64,000 nucleotides of DNA, from positions 1,800,501 through 1,864,500 of the forward strand of contig CM034128.1 in NCBI GenBank assembly GCA_019914995.1, written 5' to 3'. A program made the translations under genes and the position numbers. The notes under the pieces are model-generated. The model saw only the letters and a program-made list of their open reading frames with translations. It did no database searches and had not been told where the DNA came from. Source of the stretch: Acanthochlamys bracteata. Lineage: Eukaryota; Streptophyta; Magnoliopsida; Pandanales; Velloziaceae. Below are positions 25,390 through 39,093 of the stretch, piece by piece; the stretch's first letter is position 1; each line of letters starts with the position of its first letter.

Positions 25390-27483
25390 ATGACCTCCCT
25401 TCTCTCCTTCTCTTTGCCATTGAACCTCAAGTTGCTTTTGCTTTTAGCAAGCGCAATTTCTGGTGCTGTTGAGGCAAAAGAATGCTTCACCAAAGCTATT
25501 TACGCGTTCGGTGATTCCATTACTGATACTGGCAACCTTGGTCACGAGGGTTCAGCTGGTTTCTTTGTGCCTTTTAATCTTCCACCCTATGGAGAGACGT
25601 ACTTTAAGAAGCCTACTGGTCGATGCTCTGATGGACTTCTCATTATTGACTTTTTAGGTGTTGTTTCTTTGTGTTTTCTTTCAAGATTTCTATTGTTCTC
25701 TGCAGTATTAACAATACCACAACATAAACTGCTCTTCAACTTGCTATGTTGCTTGAAGAAAAAGTCCTTGTGCGTGCAATATAATATGGGTGTTATTTGG
25801 TTAGTTATTAATATTTATGATTCATGCATGAGTAGGAAGATTATGACTTTTAAATGTTGAAATAGAATAATTGGGAACAAATGACTTCTAATGCCAAAGG
25901 TGTTAGCGGACTTAAAAACTGGCATGATTGTTATGTAACATGTTAAGAAAGTAAGGTTGAACATTTTTTGTTTGTGTTGCCATTAGTCAGAACTGCAGTT
26001 TTAAGCTAGATGAATATCAAATGCTTTGAGTAGTGATCTGTTATTGTGAGTCTTGCTTACAAGGTTAGTAATATGTCTGAGCAGTAAATTCTTCCTCTAG
26101 GATTGTTTGCTTGCATAATCAATATTTGAATTTGGTCCCAAGACCATAAATATGATGCTTTATTGCTTTGTTTTATCATCTCTGTTATGCAGCTATGGCT
26201 TTCAATCTCTCTCTTATTAATCCATACCTTGATCAAACTGCTAATTTTGAAAATGGAGTCAACTTCGCTGTTGCTGGAGCAACAGCAGTGGATGCTTCCT
26301 TCTATGCATCGAGAGGCATTGTACTACCTATCAATACCGCCTCCCTCAGTACTGAACTCCAGTGGTTCAAGACCTATCTCAGCTCTATATGCTCCACTCC
26401 CACAGGTGAACTACCCTTCTGTAGTTACAAATTTTACTACAGTTTAACCAAAGTGCACGAGTAAACCTGATGCCTTTCTTAATTTTAGATTGAACTTTAG
26501 AAATTAAAGCGTCAGTATCTTGATAATTGTTGAAGAAATTCCTGATGTTCAATAGCTTGTGCTGGACATTTTGAGAGTACTCTTTTTATCGTGGGGGAGA
26601 TTGGAGGAAATGACTATTCCTATGCTGTCTCGCAAGGAAGATCTCTAGAGTTGGAGACTTTATTGCCATCTGTTGTGCAGAGCACAATCGATGATGCTAA
26701 GGTATTCTTTGATGCACATTACTCTATAAATGCAAGGTCTTGTTTATGATTCTTGTATATATTGTTTCAAGTGAGGCAAAGAGGATATAGTAGTTGTTCT
26801 TGACAAGTTTCTGTCATTTTGCTTTGCAAGATTATGCACTTTTACCTGTCCTTTCAACTGCAATGACTAACATATGCGTGCTTTCATCTATGTATAACTG
26901 TGTTAGCAATTGATTGATGCGGGAGCAGTCAATTTGCTTGTTCCTGGAAATTTTCCATGGGGATGCTTCCCAGCCTCACTTACCCCACTAGAAGCTTTCC
27001 ATGGCTTAGGTCCAGCAGTCTATGATGAACATGGTTGCTCTAAAAGTGGAAACGCATTTGCCATGCAGCACAACCAGCTGCTCATGGAAGGAACCAACCA
27101 AGTCAGACAAACATATCCTAACATCACCATCATTTATGCGGATTACTACCATGCCTTCATGTATCTCCTCAACAATGCTTCTCAATTAGGTAATGCCTCA
27201 CTACTTCAGAGTCTTCAACACAAAGCATATTATGATATTGACTTGATATCAACGTGCTATGTAACTAGGTTTCGATACAAGCTCATTACTGAAAGCATGC
27301 TGTGGCATTGGAGGTGAATATAATTTTGATCTATCCCAGCCATGCGGAACACCAGCAGCCCAAGCCTGTGCAGATCCATCACAGAGGATCAGTTGGGATG
27401 GCATTCATTTAACGCAACAGGCCTACAAGTACATTGCTCAGTATGTACTTACAGAGAACATACCTGATAAGTGGAAATGCTAA
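25390..27483 (+). CDS. GDSL esterase/lipase (SGNH hydrolase family)
   Basis: Secreted SGNH-fold hydrolase acting on ester bonds of lipids or plant secondary metabolites; the natural substrate cannot be read from sequence. Five exons (25390-25657, 26193-26405, 26556-26701, 26907-27189, 27269-27483) join to 374 residues, typical for the family. The Met at 25390 begins a clear signal peptide with a Leu-rich core, cut probably near residues 25-29. Block I nucleophile is Ser43 in FGDSITDTGN. The oxyanion Gly lies near RCSDGLLIIDF, Asn is in GEIGGNDYSYA, and the block V pair is Asp347 and His350 in SWDGIHLT. It resembles the Arabidopsis cluster that includes sinapine esterase-like and acetylajmalan esterase-like proteins. 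Several potential N-glycosylation sites (NLS, NIT, NAS) are visible. No defects are seen. Confidence 0.94.
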
Positions 27484-27965
27484 CATTCTTTTGTTCTTCT
27501 AGAGAAATAATTTCTATCATGTAGTTGGCATTTCCAAAATAATCATGTATCTGAAGATTATTTCAATAGATATGTTTTACAGTTTAGTGCCTAGTTTTCA
27601 AACATAATGGATGTTTGCCATTGCGTTTCATTAGCTTCTCCATTTTATTCCAACTTCTCATTTTTCAATAAACTTTCTAAGTACTCAAAAAAAATTTTAA
27701 TTTTGAAAAGTGTAGGTGAGTTGTACGTTATAAACTTGTATATATATCCACTGGTTTAGCATATGGTTTGCTAAGTAATGCATGCAGGTTTGTCTGAAGT
27801 ATAGGATTGTGAGGCATTGTTTGAAGGATAAGGTACGGAAAACCTTTACAAATCTCCCGGCATAAGGAAGACAGGCATGTTGGTTCACTGTGCAATAAAA
27901 CTTACCAGGAAATAAACACCTATGCTCCCTGTCTTCTGCAAAAGAAGAATTTTTTTTTTAATTAA

Positions 27966-28145
27966 GAGTGTTTCAAAAGTAAGTTCTATTATTTTTATCT
28001 CAATAATAATAATTGTGTAATAACAAAATTTTATCATGTAGATTTTTTTGTACTTTTTAAATTTTAAAAAAATTATATAAAATATTACAAAAATTTTATT
28101 AAAAATATAAAATAAAAAAATTTGTAAGTAATTTCAAACAGCACC
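27966..28145. mobile_element. Short MITE, 180 bp
   Basis: The left end GAGTGTTTCAAAAGTAAG pairs with the right end, which reads GGTGCTGTTTGAAATTACTT in reverse complement. The body is AT-only and shares the ATTATATAAAATATTACAAA arm seen in other copies. It begins about 480 bp after the GDSL lipase stop. Confidence 0.6.
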
Positions 28146-30392
28146 AAAGTTCACATTTGTAGTTCTCTGAGTAGCTCTTGTTAAATTTAATTCCAAGGAG
28201 CAGAACGAATTGAACTTGGGATTAAACTGCTGGAGTGGGCTACTGGAAAGTTATGGGCGAGGCCAACCAATTAGTTAACAGGTAATGTGGGCTTTTCATT
28301 TGTTAGCTTCTTTGTCGTTGCAAGTAATCTGTACAGATTTATAAGTTTGTAATATCTTTCCCTGCTACTGCTACAGTAGAGCATAGTCATTTTGAAAGAT
28401 CTGACCTTCTTTCTCTTTTTTATCTTTTTTTTATCTCTTGCTTTCGTAATTGTGACATTTCAATCTAGGGAAAGAGAAACTGGGTGTTTTCGGAAATAAT
28501 CCGCAACCTTAGAGAATAATATCATAATATAATGGTGTGTACATAAGATGCTTTCTGCTGTCGCAGGCATGCATGGTTTATGCTTTTGCTATTGCAGAAC
28601 TCACCACCTGCTAGTGCTTAAAGTTGTGTTCTTCTGCAGAAAAAGATTGCAATCATGCCTCTACAATAAATAAAGAAAGCAAGACAGCTTTCTCTTAGAT
28701 ATAGCATGCTTTAATGGTAATGCATGCATTTTAATAGACAGTATGCTTTCATAAATACAATAATAATTTGCTTCAAAAGTTGCTTTTTTTCTTCTGACAC
28801 TCCAAACATATATATATATATACTATTTCTTTTGTTGTTTACCACCAAATGCGTGTACTGAATACTCATGGAAAGTGTTAAAACTTGAACGTTGTTGTTT
28901 TTGGGTTTTGTTCATGAAGCATACATAAAACAAATAACGTTTGCATAATTTAGTGAAATGTTGAATAAGAGAAACATGCATGGAAGGCTACCTTGCATGC
29001 ATGCCACAAAACCCCAAAAATTCCAGGTCTTTCCAGATCTTTATCAACTCACACTCATTATGCATAACTTTTTAAGCCCTATAATATCAAAATAAATATT
29101 TCCTATTACCTATGTGTATGCATGTTCTTACTTAGGGAAATGTAAATTACAGAAAGGTTACGTTCAAGTATATTTTATAACTTTACTATCCTTCAATTCC
29201 ATCTGTGTTGCATCAATTAGGTTACAATTATTGCAACAGCGATCTTTTATTGATTCAATTAAGAATGTTTTTTATGTTTTAATATTTTTAATTTATAAAA
29301 ATAGTATAGATAAGTACTTCGAAAAAGCTTAGAGTGGTACGGTGTTAATTTAGCAGCTTAGGCTCGATTATCTATTAGTATGTTATCATTGAAATAAACC
29401 TACTGCCTTATTAAAATTTCATCTTCATCTTTGTTTCCTGAAGTAATCGTGTTACAATTAATCATACTAATTAGAAGCTTATTATCAAATCATGAATGTC
29501 TTTTCCAACTCTGTTCAACATGAATTAAAGCTAATAAGACACCCTCATACGTAGTTGAATCATTGCTTTTCCAAACGAACGAGTTTTTCAAATATGAAGA
29601 CATAATTTAAATATATGGGAATCAAGAAAGATTTTATTTGTTTTAAATATTATTTTATGAAATTTAATTTATAAAACTCAATTAAATATATTTGAAATTA
29701 TTTTTTTACAACGGAGAATACATTAATTTGAAGAATCTAATAACTTTGTATAGTTTCGGAGAGAAAGCAAACATATAAAAACAGAGCATACACGAGCGGT
29801 GCTCTAGCTACGAACCTACTATATAGCACACCAGAGAAGCAATACATCATCATGTAAGGCTGTACTTCTTTACTTGAAACAGGGTTTATTAGCATATGCT
29901 AGCTAGTAGATCTAACACCTTGGGATATTATAAGGTATAGAATATGTTTGATAATTTTCATTTTCATTTTTTGCATGTACATTTTGGGCTTATGAAATCG
30001 AGCTTAAGTAACATGAAGTTCAAATTTCAGGAAGAATCCTGCAATCAAAGCAGCATACAACTTTTACCTCTATGCAAATTCACCAACTCTCTTTTGATCC
30101 TTGTATATATATTAAACACTACGAACGAAAAAGCGACTTATTGAATAATCCGCAACGAATTTAAATTTACTTTATTAAATTTGTATAGGAAAAAATAATA
30201 ATTAATTTAAAATTCATGTTATTATCTGCAAACAAATCTTCTTTGTGTTTGCTAAGTGGAGCGGTGGCCCCAGCATCTGATCGCGCGTGCTTCATGGGCT
30301 CCCACCACCACAAAGTACAAACGACACTCGCCACTCTCTCTCTATCTCTTCTCTTCTTCTCCGTCCTAATTAAACAAAACTGTTGTTATTAA

Positions 30393-30588
30393 GAACGTAT
30401 TTCAATTACTCCAACTTTTTACTTTTTTTTTAAAAATGTGTATAGAATCATTTTTTATTTCTTAATTTTATCGAAAGTGAATTTACTTTTACAATCTATT
30501 TCTAAATTCATGTTAAAAATTCGGCTCTTAACCTATTTTAACATAACTTATCTCTCAAATTTTGATTCCTAGAAATCAATACACGTTC
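30393..30588. mobile_element. MITE with TAA target duplication, 196 bp
   Basis: The left end GAACGTATTTCAATTACTCC pairs imperfectly with the right end (GAACGTGTATTGATTTCTAG in reverse complement). TAA flanks both sides (30390-30392 and 30589-30591), as expected for PIF/Harbinger insertions. Non-coding. Confidence 0.65.
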
Positions 30589-31750
30589 TAATTTTAAATG
30601 CCAACTCCTGCAAGAATTCCTTTTACATTCATGCTTGTGCTTGTCAAACTCATCAATAGATAAGAAGGATCACTTTCTTTTCCACTTTGTTTTACTGAAA
30701 CCAATGGTTACGGATTCTTCTATGGCTTGAACCTATATCTATATGCATGCATGTTGAAAAAGAAGAAGTAATGGATGAAGAAAAGAAAGCGTGAGTAAAG
30801 TATGCTTGCATGCTGCATGCTATAGGGTATACAATAAATTTTGCCAGGTTGCGGAAGCAAGAAAAGGATTTGACATATATTTCATTTTTCTTTAACCACG
30901 AGCCTTGTCTAGTATTTCATATATATATGAAACAGTTTCTTTTGGCTTATTTTGTTTTTAAGAAGGGTAAAGAAACCAATATGGCATTTATATAGTTAAG
31001 TCTAACATTACTATATTAATTCCTACTTGGTAGTTGTGTATATATGTATAAATTGTTGCATGCTGTATATATGTAGGATATCTTATATGATCAAGTAATA
31101 ACTAGCTAGAGCTAATAGAGCGAGATTCCTTGACAAAAGTCTTGCATGGGTTGAACCCAAATTTAATGGTCTTAACACCTGTGAAAACATTGTGTGCACG
31201 AACGAAAGACTCTTGCATGCTTCTTATTTGCATGCTGTATTATAAAGTGCTTCTTATTCTTTGAAAACAAAAGAAGACTATGATTACTAATTATTTGGGT
31301 GTACAGATTGTGTCATGCCAAAGGGGGTTTAGGGTCTCATGAGCCCTAACAGATTAACATATATATAGGCCTGAAATCAGAACAGATATGCAAAAGAAAA
31401 AGAAGCATGATTTCTCACGTGATCATGATCATGATCATATATACGTTGCTGTGACTTCTCATTTCGATTGAAACTGATAGAACAATCTCAAAGCAAAGAC
31501 AAGAAGAAAGAACAAAGCATGAACGTCCTTTAACTGTACAAGTGCTTTCATGAAGGTTTGTATATATGTACCATGCACGTGTCAAATGAATTGCACAACT
31601 CAAAACCCTCCAAAAATGCCAAAAACATAAATGACAATATGGAAAGTGGGTGGTGTATGTATTAGGTTTTAGTCACAAGTGCTTATAGTTATTTGCTTGT
31701 GTAATTACGCATATATTTTCGTACGAATGACTGGTTTGAAACAAAGTTAA

Positions 31751-31973
31751 GAGTACGTTTGGAGCAGACGTTTTATAAGTTGCTTTTTAATTTTTTTTAA
31801 TTTCATATTTTTTATTATATTATATATATATATATATATTATTTAAATTTAAAAACTATAAAAAAATTTTACGGAATAAAATTTTTTATTATATATTTTT
31901 ATTATTTTTTTAAAAATAAAAATATTTTTTATTTTAAAAAATTTTTATTTTATAAATATTCTTAAATATCTCC
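31751..31973. mobile_element. Tourist-like MITE containing a TA microsatellite
   Basis: The left end reads GAGTACGTTTGGAGCAG. The right end reads GGAGATATTTAAGAATATTT in reverse complement, so the TIR is eroded on that side. A (TA)n run lies inside at about 31814-31841. The AT arms match those of the intact copy at 35094. Confidence 0.6.
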
Positions 31974-34900
31974 TTAGCTCTAGTCGCCGCTTACACTGCC
32001 GGGGAAAGGTAAAGTTTCAAAAATCTTTAGTTAGAAATTTCATTCAATTGATCGTAGAACCACTGTGAAACAAGATAAATTTGGTCCACAGTATCTTCAT
32101 GGCATGATAAATCATACTCCTCAAGTCTGTGATCGATCTGAAGGAAAATATGAACAACTGCTCTGACCTCAAACATCTTGTCATCATGTTCTTTGCTTCA
32201 ATTCCATATGATGATAGTTCTCTTCTCTGTTGAGAGTCAAGACTCAAGAGGGAATGGTGGGATTTTTGAGAGCAGAGCAGGATCGTGCATGTTGCTTGTA
32301 TTTCTCATGTGGAGTCCACCAAATACTGACAGTGAAGATTTATGAGGAAAGAAAGAAAGTCGAAGGACTTTTTCTCCTTGGAATTTCTTGATGGGATGGA
32401 ATGTGAGGCTTTGATCAAGAAACATTTTGTTCTATTTAATATATTTCTGTACGTAAAATTTTTTTGGTTTGATATATGAACACACAAAAGTTGTTTTTAT
32501 GGTAAAAAACATATTTCAACATAGTTGAAATTCAAACTTCTTAGCTTTGATATTATATTTATAATAATTAACTTCAATTTTAAACATATAAAGACATTGA
32601 ATTTATATTATATTAACTTATATTATCTTCAAATAAGAAGGACTTGGGCTGTTGTTTTGTTCGTTCGTGTATGGACTCATGGGAATGATAGAAAAGAAGT
32701 AAGGTGGGTTTTGAGAATAAGCGTTTGAGAAATTTCTGTGCCCTTTCAAGTTTCAGTAAGGGTGTGTAATTTTGAGTAGAAAATAAATTATTAAAATATC
32801 AATTATTAGAATTAGTTTATCATAAATATAAAGGAAATTAGAAATAATGTTTAAAAAATAAATGTAAGTACGAAAATAACAAACTCTAACAACGTATTTT
32901 AAATGCATAAAATTTTAATTGTTTTTGCTAAAATTAAAATACTTCACAGTGCATATATTAAAATTTTAAATTGATTTTAAATTATACCTCAAATTTATTA
33001 TACTAATTTAGTTCGTTCAAAAAATAAAAATATATTTTTAATTCACATTAAAAAATAGTTAAATATAAAATGAATTCTAATTTTGAACTTTTTTTAGAAA
33101 ACTATATTTCTTATTAATATTACATAAACTTGACTTAGGACTTATTTAAAACACGTTTTAATTGAAAATGAACGAAATAATGCATGCAAGTAGATGTTTA
33201 AAGAAGAGGGACGTGTATTAAGTAGGTCACAAGCTCAGCAGTGGTACTCGAGAATTGGCTAAAAAAACTCATTATTATATATAGGCTATATACATATAGA
33301 GCTAATAATAACTAGCTGCCTAGTGTTTTCTTTCTTTCTTTCTTCTTTATTATTTTTCTTTTTGGGCTTTACACATTCACTCATTGCGCATAAATATTTT
33401 GTTTACTTCCTTGGAGTACTGAGTAGCTAGATTGTATTCTTTGGGATTGTTATAATGAAGCTTCAAAATCTGCAGATGTTCACTCATGAAATAGAAGGCA
33501 CTAATGGAGATGTTATAGAGGATTCAATTCAATTCAATGACCAGATTCAAAAGTGTGTGAATTAAGGAAGGGTTTTTGAGTACTGTTGTTCTCTTGTTGG
33601 CCTTCCCTTCCCCTGCATTTCATCTGCATGCATGCTTTTTAATCATAAGCTTTGAGCTCTTCTGTGTTTTCAATGAACAAGTCAAGTGTGTCAAAGCCTT
33701 TTTCCTCTTCTTTCTAGTTTCATCAGTAGCCTCCAATTCCCAATGCAGCAGTTTTCAAACCCTGAACACTTGTCGGACATGTAATATCAGTAGGTGCTCG
33801 CTTGGTTCTTCCATGGAGTTACAAAGGAATGAATGGATTGATGAATGAAAGTACCAAAAGTTGGTTCCTTGGCTTTGGCATGCATTCATATTCAAGAACT
33901 TTTACATGCGCTAGAAGAGCTAGATCCCATTGTGTTCACGTTGTTCTAAATAATCATGAAATTTTAGCTGCCATAGCTTGCATTGTTGAGTTACAATTAA
34001 TAAACGAATCAATTGAGTAGAACCGCAACAACAACAGCCAGCAGCAGCAGCAACAGAAGTATACAGTAGTGAAGGGATATGATGATGAATATTGGTCCCC
34101 TAGGAGTGTAGTGCATGTTCTGCTCTGCTAACCGTTGCATGCTTTGATTTGCCTACATGTTTACTTCATAGGAAAAGAAAGAGAAAAAGGGAAGCATACA
34201 TGTTACTCTTTTTCAGGGTCTTTGAAAAGCTAGCCACATAACAGTGCCATGTTCTTTAACTCCCCCCAATCAATGGAAAAGAACACTAGCTTTTAGATGT
34301 TCTATAGTTATGGGAATGCATGCATGCCCTTGAACGAAGAACGAAGGATACATCTTTGATGAAAATATGGGGAAAAAATGTTGCAAAGTTTGTTTGTTTT
34401 CATGTTTTCACTTCATCACACAACAAGAAAATAAGGAAAGGAAACAAAAAGATATAGGAATATAGAGCAATGAATTGCATAGACTCCAATGCAACAAGGG
34501 AGCGCATCATGATGACTGTGCTTGGTGGGCCACAAAATATTTGCTAATTTGGTAAAATAGTCCGAGGCCCATTCATGAGACTGGAAAGAGTTTCCTATGC
34601 TGCTTCTTTCCTGTTGTATAGTAAAGAGAACAGAGAGAGAAAATCCCGACTGACTTATTAGATTTTGAGGCCAATGGAAAACCAAATGTGCAAATTAAAA
34701 TATGCAAATTAATTCGAATTTAACATCTCAAAGAAAGACGGTAAAACTTCATGATATTAAACCACGTTCTTAATTTAAAAAGCTAAATTTCAAACTCAAT
34801 TGATTTTGAAACGACACAAGAAGATTATTTTGGGTTAAACTAATTGAGTTGACTAATAAGATTAAACTCTACTAATTTACTTAGAGTACGTTTGTGAATC

Positions 34901-35093
34901 TTAAATAAAAATTATAAAATATAATATTTTTAAAATTATTTACTTAAAAGATAATAAAACATATTATATAAATATTTTATGATATATATTTTATATATTT
35001 TGATTTAATTTTTGAAAATATATAAAAATTATAAAATAAAAATAAAATTTTAATAAATAGAATCGTTAAAGTTGTTTTCTTTTTCTTAATATA

Positions 35094-35352
35094 GGGGGCG
35101 TTTGGGATTGCTTATGAAATGGAGCTTTTGTGAAATGAAGGGTATTTTTGTTCTTTTTGAAAAACGAGCTCTATTTTTTTATTTCTAAAAAAATAATAAA
35201 AATATGCAATAAAAAGATCTCACTCCGTAAAATTTTTTTACACTTTCTAAATTTTTAAATAAATTTTTTATATATTTATAAAATATGTATCGAAAAACGT
35301 AAAATGGAGAATTGAAAAGTTGGATTAGGGGAAAGCAAAGCCAAACACCCCC
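35094..35352. mobile_element. Best-preserved Tourist-like MITE, 259 bp
   Basis: The left end GGGGGCGTTTGGGATTGCTT and right end (GGGGGTGTTTGGCTTTGCTT in reverse complement) form a strong terminal inverted repeat. ATA is duplicated directly at 35091-35093 and 35353-35355. The interior is A/T with nearly mirror-image arms and has no coding capacity. Terminal sequence plus a 3 bp A/T target duplication fit Tourist elements of the PIF/Harbinger superfamily. This copy can serve as the reference for the family in this window. Confidence 0.8.
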
Positions 35353-35373
35353 ATAACTGTTGTGAGAAATTCA

Positions 35374-35614
35374 AGTCCATTTGGTACTACATATTAAACA
35401 TTATTTTTCAACTTATATTTTTTAATATATATTTTATAAATATTTAAAAAATTTATTTAAAAATTTAGATAGTAAAAAAAAATTTACGTAATAAAATTTT
35501 TTATTATATATTTTTATTTTTAAAAAAAATTAAAAAATAGAATTAATTTTTTAAAAAAATAAAAATATTTTTATTTAAAAAAAATTCTATTTTATAAATA
35601 ATTTCAACGCATCC
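35374..35614. mobile_element. Degenerate Tourist-like MITE next to an intact copy
   Basis: Only about 20 bp separate this copy from the intact one at 35094-35352. The left end has GTCCATTTGGTACTAC and the right end reads GGATGCGTTGAAATTATTTA in reverse complement. The arms carry the same TAATATATATTTTATAAATA motif. The terminal repeats have diverged, suggesting an older insertion. Confidence 0.6.
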
Positions 35615-38096
35615 GAAGAATGGAAAAGACCAAAATTGAGTGCCTGGTCCTAGAGATCAGATGCAAGTGATGTGGTCAGTTGGATATTTTTGACAACATA
35701 ACACGAGAAGAAGGGAAGAAAAGAACGAGGACAACAACAAAAGAAATTTCAAATCATTTGATTTCATTGTTGAATTTAATGAAACAAGAATAGAGAGAGA
35801 GAGAGAGACAATCTCGTGATGCTTACAATACAAGAGAAAAGAATAGATGAATAGCTAGCTCTTTATGCTAAGCTGAAAAGAGAACTGGTGAAGCTAGCTA
35901 GCTACCTGACACAAACTTTCTCTGCAGCAGCACACAAAACATAGAAAGACATTGCATGCATTCACAATCATGAATCATCTCCTCACTTCACTTGTTTTCT
36001 TTTTATTTAAAAAATTAAACTTTCTAAGTTTCAAACACACACTCATATGCACACTACTGACAGACACTCATTAGCCCACATGGAAGGGAATGGAACTATC
36101 TCCTCAAATGAATACATATATCTTTCTTCCCAAATTTATAAAACTAAAAATATTGTTTTCATTCTTTCATCCAATCAATAACAGTATGAACTTTCAAGTC
36201 TACCATTATTGTGCTAAGTTCATATAGACAAAATGAGTCAACTTGTTATCTTATCACTTCATAATTTTGTTTTGTTCGCATTACTACAATTAATAAAGTT
36301 TCAGCGCGAGCTATGTGATCGGTATTTGGAGTATTCTTTTCGAAATAATGAAAGCTGAAAAATAACGCCGTGAAACTCTACGATAAGAAAATATTTCTCG
36401 CTCTTTTGAAACTCCACACAGTATGAATTTCTCCTTTTTTTTTTACTGTTAGTGTTGTTTAGCTATAAAATCAGGGCTTTGATGACGGCGATGATGACGA
36501 TGGAATGACGATAAAACTTAGGTATAGTTTGATGATGCAGACAGTAAACGGAGACATGAATTTTCTCCTTTTTGCATGGTGATTGTGGGAATCAATTAAA
36601 CTCCACTATGTATGCATATAAAAAACATTTAAGTTTTGTTAATTTTCTCTTCTAATCAAGCTCATAATGAAGTTTTAGTTGCCTCAATAGGTTTCATATA
36701 TATCTCATATGGGTCCCTTTCTCCTTCTCTTAATGCCAAAAATATTCATATTTTCATGATCTTCGTATATATATAACTAAGAGAAGACTAGTCAAAAGAT
36801 GAAGTAGGAAATTAAGCTGTACGTACTGTTGTGGTTATGTTCAAAACATTCTGCTCTGAGATGATCATTACACATTAATTTTAATTTGAAAAATTAACAA
36901 GAGAAATCCACGTTAATTATATGCTGCCGATTTAATTATCATGGACTTAAATTATAAAGTGTCAATATGGTCTGGCACTAACACAAATGTTGTATGCATT
37001 AATTCAGCAAGATCCACAACACAAACAGAGAAGATGTATTAGCTCCAAATTAAAGGTCATTCCATGCATGCATTGCATGACTTAGAACCTTATATTCATT
37101 GGTCTCCCACTCTCTAAACCTGTTCTCCTGCCTACTTAAAACCAACTGATCCATGACTTGTTCTTTTCTGTGTTGAAATGACCATGTATGTATATATGTA
37201 GTGCAGAGGGGGTTGGTGGTAGTTGTTGATTCCACTAATTAAACTAGTTGGATAAATTTTGGATGATAAACTCATTGATTTGCAAGGAGAATTCAGTTTG
37301 TGAATAGTTCAACATCTTTGGTTTTTCCACTGTTTTGTTTTATATCCATGAAAGAAAATGAAAGTTCACCTGAAACCCCTTCCCTGGTGTCCATACTTGA
37401 GCAGAAATCCTGCTAAAGGAAACAAATCTTTAATTCTTTAATGGATATGTCTATATATTTGCATTAAATTTCGTCTTAACTGATGCTAAGTCATTATCTT
37501 AATTAATGTTGAATAGTTGTTGAAATATCTTTTTTTAACATATGAATGACTTGTGAATGAAACATATGTTCTCTATCTATTAATTACTACTCTTAAGGTT
37601 CAAGAATAAATTAAATTGGACCATTAATTCATGCATACATAATAAAGAAAAGAAACATATCAATGTTCTCAGATTGTACTTGTTAAAACACTGTCCAGGA
37701 CCATGACCATGACCCAAGACCAAGTTTTGGTTCTGGATACAAATATTGCCTGCTTATCTAACTAGAATGCAAATGAAATATATGCACGTTGCTAAAAAAA
37801 ATAAGGACCATATCTATTGTTGTTTCATTCATTAAAAACCCCATGTACCGTTAACATTCATGTAATTTTAATATGAATCTTTTGAGTTATTCTTGTTCCA
37901 TGCAAAATTATAAACGACAATTGATAATTGGTATATATTGACGATTTCAAACAAAATCCTCTCAGATGTTGGAAGCATTTCTTGTTCTTTAAAGTTTTTT
38001 TTTTCCTCCTGTCCAATAGTATCGATTATTATAATGATTCATAACCCACAATGAATCCCATCGCTTTATAATTCAATGTCATTCTCAAAACAATTA

Positions 38097-38351
38097 GGAA
38101 GTGTTTGGTTCAACTTTTCCTCAACACTCATTTTTAATTTTAATTTCATATTTTTTAATATATATTTTATAAATATTTAAAAATTTTATTTAAATATTTA
38201 GATAGTGTAAAAAATTTTACATAATGAGATATTTTTGTTACATATTTTTATTATTTTTTTGAAAGTAAAAAAATAGAGCTCGTTTTTAAAAAAAATAAAA
38301 ATATTCTTCATTTAAAAAAATTCTATTTTATAAGTAATTCCAAACGCACCC
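38097..38351. mobile_element. Tourist-like MITE, 255 bp
   Basis: The left end GGAAGTGTTTGGTTCAAC pairs with the right end (GGGTGCGTTTGGAATTACTT in reverse complement). The interior arms are the same as in the 35094 copy (TTTAATATATATTTTATAAA). It lies about 1.5 kb upstream of the LAX2-like start codon. Confidence 0.75.
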
Positions 38352-39082
38352 AATAAATATATTCAAATTTTAAGAACTTATTTTTCTATAATTAAAAGAT
38401 AGCATTGATATAACAATAATATTGAAAATATTAGGTGAAATTTAATAATAAAAAATAATAAAGCAAAAATAATATTCTTTTTAATACAAAAAATATTTAC
38501 GTTATTAGTATGTTGGGTTTTAAGAACTGTACATAATTTTATTTTAGTAGGCATTGGGGAGTTCGTGCTTCCAAGTCAGGACAACATTTTGGTGAATACC
38601 ACAAATTCCTATGGGCTTTCCTGTAATTCTATTCCAATACATACATTTTTTTTTTCGTGGGACCCACTTCCAATCTGCATATACGGTATTTCTAGCCGAT
38701 AGTAAATTAGCAACACTATTTATTTAGTTTCCGTAAATATAAAGAAAAACAAAACGTAAAAATTGCTGAATTGAAATTTACAGATGGAGAGATGAGTGCT
38801 TTTGTCAACCCGTAAACTAGATGGATTTTCTGGGTTAAAATTAAAAAATTAGAACCGTTCGTAACTCAGTTTTTCTTACAAATTTTATTAATCATCATTC
38901 AACACCGACCCAACTATACAAGAAGCTTACATTAAGAATTAATAGCTTCGTTTTTGGTTTATTATCAACTCTATCTTTACCAACATTCTAAAAAGAGAAT
39001 AACCAGATAGACCTATATAGCAAAGACTCAACACTTAACATACATCATCTCTGATGGAGTAAATAAATACTCTATTATAAAC

Positions 39083-39093
39083 TATATAAATAG
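39083..39093 (+). promoter_or_regulatory. Candidate TATA box of the LAX2-like gene
   Basis: TATATAAATAG lies 513 bp before the chosen start codon. A pyrimidine-rich leader (TCTCTTCTCTTCTCCTCTTC type, from about 39350) follows. The distance would imply a leader of nearly 500 nt, so this assignment is tentative. Confidence 0.35.

Noticed and set aside
31421-31438. Triple GATCAT repeat forming a perfect palindrome
   Set aside because: A short simple repeat of this kind is expected in plant intergenic DNA, and no linked site or element was found.
33576-34020. Two adjacent open frames in the gene desert
   Set aside because: The longer frame lacks a normal ATG start at its 5' end, both have low-information composition, and there is no splice or family support.
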